Below, one piece after another: positions 11,753 through 23,700 of a stretch of DNA of 64,000 bases. How positions within the stretch are numbered: the first letter of the stretch is position 1; each line of letters opens with the position of its first letter. Origin of the DNA: Phoronis australis (lineage: Eukaryota > Phoronida > Phoronidae). The translations under genes and the position numbers were made by a program. Below the pieces are notes generated by a model. It was given only the letters and a program-made list of their open reading frames with translations. It made no database searches and was not told where the DNA came from. Location of the stretch: positions 1,448,710 through 1,512,709 of the forward strand of contig NMRA01000026.1 in NCBI GenBank assembly GCA_002633005.1, written 5' to 3'.

Positions 11753-14700
11753 GTAAGTAGCAGAATCCAGTTTACAAGTGGTGTCCATGCGCGCACCCAG
11801 GGTGGGCTCAAATAAGCCCCCCCATTTGGCGAAGTGGGCAAAAAGGTCCGCCTCTGAGCGACAAAAAGTTCGAGAAAATGATACATAAGTCCATTAAACA
11901 TGCGCAAACGCATAATTCACAGTGGTGCTCCTGTTTTTTTTTAGTCCGCCCACTTTTTTGTTTCCAGGAGGTCCACAAAGTCAGGAATTCGAGCCCCCCA
12001 TATTGAAGGCTGGGTGCGCGCATGGTGTCATGTTGGAAATTTCCAATCCAACATGTCTTGTCATATTTTCCTTCCTTTCTGTAATACCAAAGCACAACTA
12101 AACAGCTAGATCATATGGGTCAATATATCTCCTACTCTATTCCTTTTTACTCAGTGCATAGATAATGTGGCTTGGTTTTAGTTCCACCTATTGCAGAGTC
12201 GTAACAGTTTCTACCCTTCGTTAAATTAAAAACTGGTATTTAATAAAACAATTGACCTGGTGACTGTAAATGTGAATAAAGCCTCATTTTTACTCATGTT
12301 GGCGCTATACAAACCCCAAGAAATTATAATTGTGACACCAAAAGTTGACTCACGGGCCTGTATTTTGAAAATTGGGTGATGCAGGTCTATAGGCATACGT
12401 TTGGAGTCCTGTTAAGGCAGGGTTCTCCCGAGTGAACATTTAAACAGGGTGCTAATTGGTGCTTCAGAATTTTCGCATCCTAGTCTTCATTTCTGTTGAT
12501 TGACAGTAATAACTATAGTTATTTCTACTTTTCATAGGCTGAGCATGTCGCTATCACTTTTACTGCAAATTAATTAAAAATAAGTATGGTTATTATATCA
12601 GTTTTTGGTGACAACATTGATAAAAATGAAAGTACAAAACTTTTTGCGACAACGTTCATTTTCAATGGGAAAGCATAATTCCCAGACTTAAAACAGCCAT
12701 CACAACTCCCCAAAATGTGTGGTTTAACCTGCAGAGTTGCACACTTCCCTGCAATGGGAAAGGTAAACTCCACTCCAATGGTATTCAATCAAGAGTGTAA
12801 ATCAACTATGCCACTTGGTATTTAATGCCTGGAACTAGCAGAATTTCCAGTGTCACTACCGGAGAGGAGTAAGTGGGACAGGTATGGGGAGTTGTCAAGG
12901 AGATGCAAAGGAATTGCTGTAGACTGAAGTTTTGCTATTGGGAAGCAACATTCGTTTTAGAGGTGATGTGCGGTACTGTGGTGTACTTAGGAACAATTTA
13001 TTTGTTGTGTAGTCTCTGATGATGCTTGACTGAAGTTAGGAAAACTTCTGACAGCAGTGCTTGATGCTTAGCTTGATGGCAAGTCACATTTGGCAACTTG
13101 GCAAAAATCCCAGGTCGCCTATCGAAACCTGAGATCACCAAAACTTACGTCAAAAGCGTCAACTAAAAAACATACAAAAAGGTCTTGTCATACTCCGTTC
13201 TCAGAAACTTACGTATGTACGCATACCTCTTCAATTTCTCCACGTAAAAAATATGTAACATTCAATCCTTTAAGGGTATCTCAAATCTTATTCATAAAAA
13301 TTGGCCATTTACAATATTTGACATTTCAAACAAAATACCTTATCTTAATTCTTGGGGAACTTCAAATACGAAATGTATACCATGTTGTGAGAAAAAAGAT
13401 TTAGGAGAACCACCTTGGAACCGCACGACCGCGTGGACATTTGTTTACTACTTATACGAGGTCAAAGGTTACAAGACTTACTCAAATTGAATCTCCCACC
13501 AGGTGTAGAGCTCCGTCGTATGTACCCTCAGCCCTTTCTTTCATGGAGTTGTCATATTATTGAGTCAACAAGGTGTACATATGATAGAATGGTGCCGGGG
13601 AAAACAAAGCCAAAACTGCAGTTTTGATTCTGAGGGAGTTGTGCGTCTACATGCATACAACCAATGAGAACAACTGCTCCGAGTCTCCTCACGCTTCTGT
13701 GACTGTGGTCACGAACACAGCAAGTTGTGAAAAGGGATAAATCCTCGCCCAAACTCCTTAATTCAATAGGTAATTTGACATTTCGCTGTTTTGATCTCAT
13801 GCTAACAACATGCTTTAACCACCATTTCTTACTTTATTTTGTATCAGTCTCCGGGCGCGGGCTGTGTTTAACAATGAACTGTTGACCTACTTTTCGTTGA
13901 TCCCACCGAGGCCTTTATCCAGGGTGTCCAAAATGGGGTTCCCAATATTCCAGGGCGTCCATGATTCCGACGCATAACCCCCCCACCCTCAGCAATCCCC
14001 CCAAACACAGATTTTTTTTACAAAAAATGTACAGACCAATGTTTTTACATCTAAGTTTACAAAACAGCCTTCTGTAGTGAGCATTTTTACTAAAAAAACT
14101 GTAGACCAAGAAGATTTTACAATGCTATCAACCAAGTGTGAGCATAGCAACATTGTATATACTTTGTATGTACATTGTATATTTCTTCCTGGTTTGAAAA
14201 AAGAGCCCCCACTGTGAGCCTTCAGAGGCTTCCTAGTGTTCATTACAATGTGTGAGTCCAAACTTGAAAGGTTCCTATTGACAGTGGGCGTCCAAATGAT
14301 ACTTTGGGCGTCCTTGTCAGGGTGCTTAGATTAGTGGTAGGGCCTCCATTTGGACGCCCAGGAAGTACGCTGCATAAAGGCCTGATCCCACCTCTCGGCT
14401 AGGGACGGTAAAAAGAATTAACGTTTTAGGGATAATTAAGTTAATTGTGCATTACAAATTCAATTCACATTGCCAGTGAATGTTGCAATAGCTGACATGG
14501 TTAAGGCATGTATACTGTATTCACCCTAATANCTAAAATAAGCCCACGAAAGTATATGCAAAAAATGCCTCACCTACAGTTTTAAAATTCTACAGTAATG
14601 TCTTCAATTTATCAATAAGATCAAACAGTCCTGAAAAAAATCATTGTGCACGGAGTTTGCTGACCACGAGCCTCGCCACTGTGTCAGTATTTAGCCGTGA

Positions 14701-17700
14701 CTATACACTTCAAACTTCCGCCGTGTTTCAAAAAGAACGCAGAAGTTCTGCTGATCTTACGAGGAACGTGTCCCATACGGTAAGCTATATTGACCGAAAA
14801 CAAGTTTTCACCAAATGATTAACTGAAGATGTTGAGATTTTTACTCATCCCAGTTTAATCAGCTTTTTCTCAGTTTCGGCAAATTGACTTTTTTGAACTT
14901 AGGAACACTAGTTCTCGAAAACGGCTTGGTGGATTTTGCCAAAATTTTCCATCAATTTCAAAAACGCTGTTAGGATTCTCAATGTAAAGGCCTAGTAATG
15001 TAACAAAGATGAATATGACTGCTGTTTTTTACAAAAGTACCTTATGTTTTGCAAGCTGATTTGCCTTGGAAATCAAACTAAGAGACTAATGGAAAATTGC
15101 TAACAGTGTTTTTGAGGTAATTGAAGTTTTCATTTAAAAGGGTTTCATTAAAATCGACCGAGGCGCTATTTTGCTATGAATGACGCTTTTTTAAAAATGA
15201 AATTTTGAATTAAAAAGGGTGTTAATGTAATAATAATAATGGCACATTAATATAAATGTTTTTATAATCCCTGATCTTTTTTCTTTCAGAAAATACATAT
15301 ATTAGATATGAGTTAGAATGGAAGCCACTAAATAAGGTTTGAGATAACCTAAACTCAATTTCTCCTGCCAATAAAGTTAGAATGCAGACGATCGCATACA
15401 CTGGAGGCACGTGTTTCACCAATCTTACCCGAGTTTTGCCGACCTGCTTTTTTTGCCTAATCAAGCTCTAAACAGTTTCATATTTGTATTTTTACATGAA
15501 AAGTTCTGTTGTTTCATTTCTATTTTGTAGCACTATGCAACACAATTTCAATCATTTGTACTGAAAAGCAGAAGAAATCAAGCTTTGCAAACAAGATTTC
15601 AAACATGACTCAATATTTCCAAACCGTTTCAAACTTGATGCAGGAGCATGTTTGAATGCTTATAGGGAGCACACTGTTCAGTAGCTGATAACCCCTGCCC
15701 TTCATATCCACCTCCCCCTTGTATGTTTGTGCAGCTGTGAATCTTGTGGTGTGCCTACTCTTGTGTCTATTTCAAATTTTCTTCTGCAAAAGAGGGCGCT
15801 GTTGTATTCATGGGTGTTCACATGTGTTGAGTAGGACCTTCTGCTGGTGAACTGGACTCAAGTGGAATATTAGGTCAAGGAACATGTCCTTTGGTGTGCC
15901 CCTGTCTAAGTAATGGCTAGAAGGTGTTGCAGCACATTCATGTTCCTGAGCAGTGCAGCATGTGTTGGTTTAAACACAACCACCCATAATGCTGAATAGC
16001 TGATCAGAGAAAATACCATAAAGCTTAATTACCTTCTAGACAACTGAGAGGAACAAGTACAAAGGGGCTCGCTTTTAGTTTTCACGTATTTGCTGCTGGG
16101 AAATTCGGATACCTATCTCCAGAAGGTCAGCACAACCAATACCCACTTGTTTAGAGAGTGCAAAAGGGGATATTTGTGTGAGGGGGTCTTCTATGAAAAA
16201 GTCTCCCTTTTGTTTGTTCCCAGAACGTAACATTTTGTCGTCATTGCAATTGAATAGCCCATTTGTTGAATTAAAATTGAAGTTGAAATTCAATAAACAA
16301 TCCTTGTACAGTAGTCTTTTTAACCCAATTAACTAATCTAATGAAATACTTAACATATTTGCCCTAATAAGCGCCCCCACGTGTTTTCAGACTCTGCTAA
16401 AATAAGCGCCCAGCCCATTAACATATGCATACATGCGAAAACTGTCTTACCTACAGTTCTAAAATTCTATAGTGACGTCTTAAATTTATCAATAATATCC
16501 TGAAAAAATTATTGTGCGCGGACTTTGTTGACCACGAGCCTCGCCGCTGTGTTGGTGTTCAGCCGTGACTATACACTTCAAATTGCCGCAAAAGTTTTGC
16601 TGATCTTGCGAGGAACGTGTCCTACTATGGTCAGGCCTTTCAAAACAGACGCAGCGTACCAGATTATAATGTATCTTCCCCTTATACTGAGATCTTCTCT
16701 CACAGGAATCCAGATTTTTTTTTGTACAGGTGAAAACCGCGAATCGACGACTAGTCAAAAAAAAAACTTGACCAGTGTTAAAAGCATTTGGCCAGGAAGC
16801 GAGTGCTACATCAGGGCTTGGAATTTTCCGCGGAAACGCGGATTTCCGCTTTTTTGAAATGTGCTTTCCGCTTTTTTTATAATATTTCCGCGTAAAAAAA
16901 TCGAATTTGATATGAAATTTCCGCGGCAAATTCCTTTCTTACCGCGGCGTTGCAGACGACGTTCACCTCGGAAAGCGGAAGTCTTTATGTTTGGGAGGAA
17001 CGTAAATTGTCAACATTGCCGGGGCATCTGGGTAAAGCGTGGTCTGATTTTCGATGGCGGCTCATGTTATTGTTAAGCGCTGCGACAAATACTACCACTC
17101 TGCAGCCAAATTTGTGTGGGTTGGGAGTGGACGGGCGGGCGAAAAGGACGCAGACGCATGCTACTGATGGTGGTAACGTTTTTTTTTTCTAGTCCTCCCG
17201 ATTTTTGTCGCGGAAAGGTTCACATTGACCATTTCAAAGGCTGGTTATCGGGCATGACGTGGGCCGTAAAAGTTTCCGCGTTTTTTGTCATTGGTCATTC
17301 CAAGCCCTGTACATACATGTAGGCCTGCTACTGGGGCACGTGAACTCTGATGACACGCACACGCTAGCTCACTCGGCACACACCTGCAGACGAACTTCAA
17401 AACAAATGTCACGTGACAACATGTGTGTTCGTCCATGTTTTTCTTGTGTTGCGGGGTGCGGTTTGGCNTTGTATTTGACACAAATATGTGAGTAATTACA
17501 TTTATTTGGCAATAAAGTGCTCTCTGCTTCTCATGATCAAGTAGTCGATGGATTGACGGCGAAAGCCGCGCGAAATTAGACTTTCGGATTTAGCTCGGGA
17601 GCGTCTGTCAAAACCCGTATGCGAAGACCGTCTGCCATGACATCACGGAATTAGGTCCTTGAATTTGTGATTTTGGCATTCTTTTGGCATTTTTGTCACC

Positions 17701-20700
17701 AAATTACCACTTGAAGGCAATTTGAAGAGATCGAATGAAAGAAAGTATTCTAAGAGTTGTTCGATGCTAGTTTCGTGGAGTTCCATGCACATTTGAGTAG
17801 AAAATTCTGAGCAAACAGATTTCGAGTGTCCAACCTTTATGTTTTCTTATATATATTATTGACTGACGTCATTTGCGATAAACCCAAGCGCCTGTGCATA
17901 AAGCATGCCCAAACCAGAACTGGGATTTTCATTTTTTTGATTTTTCTTTAAATTAGATGTCATTTGTGGGCTTTTGAATAACTGAGTGTGTGGGTTTAAT
18001 GCGACTTGAAGTAGGAATATTTTACTAACACTGCAGGATCAACATTCTGTCTGTCCAATAAAATGCCCACTCACTCATGTCCTCAGTGTTTCTATTCCTG
18101 TACTTTGTGATACTGCTTGCTGTTTATACTCATTCCTTGCTGTCATTAAGACAAACTCTATAGCTCTCTTATTGCTTATTTGGAGTTGACTTTTCTGTGT
18201 GTTGTTCACTTTCCATTTTAAACTAGGACATAGGGAATATGTGGAACAGCGTTTGTTGTTTTGTTATGATCATAGCATAGATACATGTCACTGACTTCAC
18301 ATTGAGGTGTGTTCAGATAAGGACTGAAGGTCAACATACCGTAGTGCACCCTGTTACTTATGCAGTGTCAGCAACAACATGGCCATGCAGCTATCTGAGC
18401 ATGAAGTCAGTTATTTCTTGAAGGTCATCGGTATCACTTATGAAGATGGTTTGAATTTGGACAAGGCTGTATTTCTGAAGCAGATAATAACATCATTCGG
18501 TCAATCCATTCCATTTACCAACTTGAATCTACTGTTGATTCCCAAGGAGGAGAGGTGTGTGCCAACATGGGACAACATCAAAGCGAACATAATGAGCCAG
18601 CAAGGTGGAATGTGTTATGAGCTAAACACATTCATGTGTGCACTACTGTCACAACTGGGCTTCCATGCCTATTGCACTGTGGCGCGCCGGTTGAAGTATG
18701 AATATCCATCTCACGTGATAGTTATTGTAAAGGATCTTCAAGAAATGGGAGACACCTTGTTGGTAGATGTCGGATGTGGCCGGCCCACTTTTGATGCATT
18801 CCCTTTGGATTTTGAAGTTGAATCGATGCCCTATCACCACAACTATGTGACGTGTAAATATGTCAAAGTGGGTGAACATTACGTTCGGCAACAGCTCGAG
18901 ATGAAGACAGATTCAGGTTTTGAAGAGGAGCATTGGGTAGACGCTTATACTTTTAACCTGGACGCATACTCTATTGAGGAGCTAGCTGCTGTGCTTAATA
19001 AGTCGGTGTATATGTACAATGCTAATTTGGCTATCCACCATGGTGTTCGTGCATTTCTTAGCTATCCTGGAGTGTCTCGTGCATTCAAAGCAACAACTGA
19101 CGGAGTGTTAGTGTATGAGGCTGATTCTGGAGAAAACTTCCTCAGAAAACGCGTAGTAAATTCAGTGGCTGAATTAAACACGTTTGTTAAAGAATACTTT
19201 CCATTTTTTTCTTGGTTAAGTCTAGAATGTGTCTTGAATAAAGAACAGTAGTTTATCTGTCATTCTTTGTTCATAAACTGACATGTTTTTGTCCAGATGT
19301 AATTCAGTATTGACACTGTAACATTCAGTCAATCTGATTGAGTGGACGTTGGGTCGTTCCTTTCCAGTAATTATTTTTACCTTGGTAACACCATGACAAA
19401 TATAACCATGTATTTTTATCAAATGTATCTTCCATGATCATTCTGAATATCAACGTGTGCTAACAAAGCAGTACAACTCATTCACGCTTCAAAACCCTAG
19501 TTCACCAGAGGGGATAGTTGCCTGTTTTTGGTTGAGGGGGGACATCCTTCCTGATCACCACCAATTCCACCCCCATGTGTCCACCCCTCATTAGCTATGT
19601 CACAAGTAGCTAAGAGTAGTGTCTTGCATAAGTGCTACAAACTTTGTGGGGTATTTTTATCATTGGAATCTTTCGGCCTGATGGGGAGAATTTCATTTGG
19701 CAATGGTTTCGATATTTGGCCCTAAAATAAAGGCATCGTGGGCCCTGAGCTTTTTTTCCTGAGTCAGTTCCGTATCTTTGTGATAGACATCATTCCGGTT
19801 ATGTTTACTCCAGTCCACTCACTGAATTCTGACACGGTGACTTTTTCCGCTGAACATGGTTTTTACAGTTCTACCACTAACCCATATGCATGTAGACGCA
19901 CACCTCCTCAGGATCAAAAATACATTTTGTCTTTGTTTTCCCCGGCACCATTCCATCATATGTACACCTTGTTGACTCAATATTATGGCGATCCAGTGAA
20001 TGAAGGGACTGAGATAGCCTTAAGGATATCTCAAACCTTATTCACAAAAATTGGCCATTTTTACCGTACAATATTTCACGTGTCTAGCAAAATACCTTAT
20101 CTTCATTCTCGGGAAACTTCATTCGTGTGCATTTTGGGAGGTTTTTAAACAAAATTAAGCGAAATGAATCCCTGTAACTACACATCGTATTCCTGTACAA
20201 AGTGTCTCTGTGGTTCTAGACATCAGTGATTAATATTCAACCGATGACCTCTTTATCCATTTCAAAGCAGAAGACATGAGACCCTATTTATTAGAAAAAT
20301 ATCAATTTCTAATGTCAATTTCTAATGGCTATTTACTTCCAAGTAGATCAAATCTAAAATCAAATTAAATCTAAATCAAGTTTGCAGCAGCCAATTAAGC
20401 TGTGGTAGCAATCAATAAACTTCTTCGTCTGTAGTGTAATCCTGTGAAATTAGAAATATTCAAGAGAAAACGGTTTTAAGGATGCATTAAGTTCAAAATA
20501 CACTGGACAAATTATGACAGAACTCTGCAAAGTTTGTAAAAACATCTTGCCAGAATTATTTGGGAGTGTAGTTGAAATTTTGTTGCAGTAAAATTGCATT
20601 TTTGTCAAACTTTGTCTGAGTTTAATATATGTATAATGCATAGGTATTAACTATGTAACGGCAGTGCTCGATTTAGGGTTCTGCAGCTTGCTAATATAAC

Positions 20701-23700
20701 TTCAGATTGCTTTTAGTGACTTGGGAAAAATGTGAAGTTGCCACAAAGTCGCCTCAGCGAGTGTCAAAGTCGGACAATAATTCACCCGCACTTTATTTCA
20801 AAGTTTGTGATGGCTTCTGAACTTAAAATTACCAAAAGTTTTCCTCGATTTAATACCTTTGGTTCACAATTATTCTTGAAATAAGTGCATTTGCCATCCT
20901 CAGCAGGTAGAACTTACTATCAAATGCACTTAAATTACTACAGAAAGTAAACAGATATTTTGTTGGTAAGAAGGATAGAGTTGGAGATTGAATGGTGCAT
21001 ATTTATGGGAAAACGTAATTGTTATGCACTTGCATATTTATAAGTGGGTGCACATTGTCGTAATCTCTGTTAGGGCTTCTGCCGTGCGCTGCGGTAATCC
21101 TAAATTCCTTTCAGGAGGTTATTGAAATTTTGCTGATGTGTTCCTGTGCGGTTGATGACAGATGACGAGTTAAGGACCAATCTAAATACCACTGTGTCCC
21201 CTAGTGGTAGTTTTAACTTTTTACGTTTGCCTCTGTATCTTCAGAGTTCCTTGGTAGATTTTCATGAAATAGGCAAATTGGTTTTAATAAGGAGGCGATG
21301 ATGCTATTCCTTTTCTGGTGGCCATTTAGTAATTTTGCATTGTGTTTTTGAGGGCTGCCTCACGATCTCCCAAACCTCTCAAACTGGTTTTGAAAACATA
21401 AATGAACTACTGTGGTGCTTTACATGGTTGTTGGCAGTGACTGTTATTGTTATAGTTGACCAGTGTTTACGTATCTACCTTTTAGGTAACATAATAGGAG
21501 ACAATTTTTGGCTTGTTTTGGGATGGGAAAATAAAATTTGCCATGACGAATTAGTTTAGAGTTAAATTGGTATACATTTGCTCACTTTCAGTATTAATGT
21601 TTCAGCCATGGAACATTTTTGCACCTGTAAAATCTCATCATTTTGGTAAAATCAAGTTAACAACATTTGTGTTTTTTTTTTTCATTTTTCTTTGAAAGCT
21701 TGAATCTGTTCGTATGGTAAATGCCCACAATTTCTCTGAACATTGTGTGGTGGTGACTTTGGATAAAACATAAAATGACAAATTTGGCACTACTTGTCTT
21801 TTATGAAACAGTAAAAGTAAAATTTCACGCATTCGTCATATTAAACCCTTAGTTGGTAATACTTTGTAGCTCCATCGTGTTGCCTCTTGGTTCAAGTGTC
21901 ATAAAAGCTATGACAATAACCTTTATGCAGAACTTAGATAATAAAATAAATCGTACCATTTTCAAAAAGGCTCGTCACAAACTATTATGGAAACTTGGGC
22001 ATGAAAATAATTTATGGCTGTGTCTCTAAATTCCATATACCATCCTCTTAACCCTAGCCATGCACCATCAGACACCACACACCCATAGTACAAATCCCCA
22101 GATCCTTAACTCTGCATGTACCCAAATGCTCCTGCGTGGGTATCAAACTTGCTTGTCAGAATCACGTGACATTTTGTGACTAGTTTTTCCACGTGATCAC
22201 ACATTATTCAGATTGCTCAGTAATGGAAATCTGCGCTAAGTCTAAATATTTCAAGGTTTTTTATGTCATACAAAACTAACTGTTGAATACTTACCGTAAT
22301 CGTTCGGGTTAAATTGGCGAACCCAAAAAATCGGGGGAGGGCGGTTAACCGAGCAGTGGGCGGTTAAATCGAAAATCCACCTAAAGTAGGGGATGGGCGG
22401 TTAACCGAACATGGGCGCTTATTACGACAGTCAACCGCCCTGGGCGGTTAATCTTACCTGTCGATCTAAATCCCGACACGACACTCATACTCGGAACGCG
22501 TAGCCCTTTTCAAAGAGCTTTATCGTCAGGTCGCCAAATGACTGTGAAAACGTCATAACAGCGGATGATCCCAACAAAGGTTCTCTTGCCCTCAGATTAG
22601 TCATTCACTATTAAATTTACAAAATTGCTGAGTAATAGCCCNNNNNNNNNNNNNNNNNNNNNNNNNNNNNNNNNNNNNNNNNNNNNNNNNNNNNNNNNNN
22701 NNNNNNNNNNNNNNNNNNNNNNNNNNNNNNNNNNNNNNNNNNNNNNNNNNNNNNNNNNNNNNNNNNNNNNNNNNNNNNNNNNNNNNNNNNNNNNNNNNNN
22801 NNNNNNNNNNNNNNNNNNNNNNNNNNNNNNNNNNNNNNNNNNNNNNNNNNNNNNNNNNNNNNNNNNNNNNNNNNNNNNNNNNNNNNNNNNNNNNNNNNNN
22901 NNNNNNNNNNNNNNCCGGCAGTTATATTCATCAAAATATTGAGAATTTGACATCTTTCCGTGAGTTGTGAGATTTGTTCAAAATACGAGAGCTTCCCACC
23001 TTAATAGAATTTGGAGGGTTGGCAAAACCATTGTCACATTTCTCTGGCCTGATTTTTTCGAATATATGTTTTATCTAGTGCACTGCAGACGGAAACTCAG
23101 TGCGGCAGACAAAGTCGCTGAAAGCGGAGGTTTTGACGCCGGCGGCGTTCTTAAACTTTGCAAACAAGGGAAGACAATAAAGTGACAAAAAGGTTCAAGT
23201 ATTTTGAAGTGAGTTCATGACCCAAGACAATAACTCTTTACCTGTATTGTGATTCAGATTGCTTAACCACCGTCTCGGAGTCCCGGCGTCGTTGCACTCG
23301 TGATCATCGATCTTTTTCTAAAAGTCGGGGAATCGCGCGTTTCCTTAGCAATAGGCGCTAAATCTTCATTCTTTAAAAGTCGGGGATGGGTGCTTAACCG
23401 AGAGGTGGGCGCTTAACTGGAAATCTTCAAAAATCGTAGGGGGGCGCTTAACTGAGCAGTGGGCGGTTAAATCGGGAATCCACTTAAAGTCGGGGATGGG
23501 CGCTTAACTGAGCATGGGCGTTAACCCGAACGATTACGGTAACTAGCATAAAAAAGATTTTTAGTTGTGAATTTTGCACTATATCTTTCCCACATTTCAT
23601 GGTGTCATTCAGCCTCTCAGAAATTTTTTGATAAGCAGTTTTTCATTCATTCAATTCGCAAAATTTGAACTTCAAACAAGGAGGATGTTTGCACTTATTT

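Larger units (their letters stand above)
13274..15349. mobile_element. Family C element, copy 2, with nested insertions
   Basis: Left end TTAA then GGGTATCTCAAATCTTATTC; right end aataaggtttgagataacc with the flanking TTAA decayed. The order is inverted relative to 8292-9641. It is about 730 bases longer, which is largely explained by insertions at 13908-14382 and about 14525-14790. Confidence 0.82.

Noticed and set aside
22597-22953. Three ORFs of about 105-118 codons
   Set aside because: They consist almost entirely of N.
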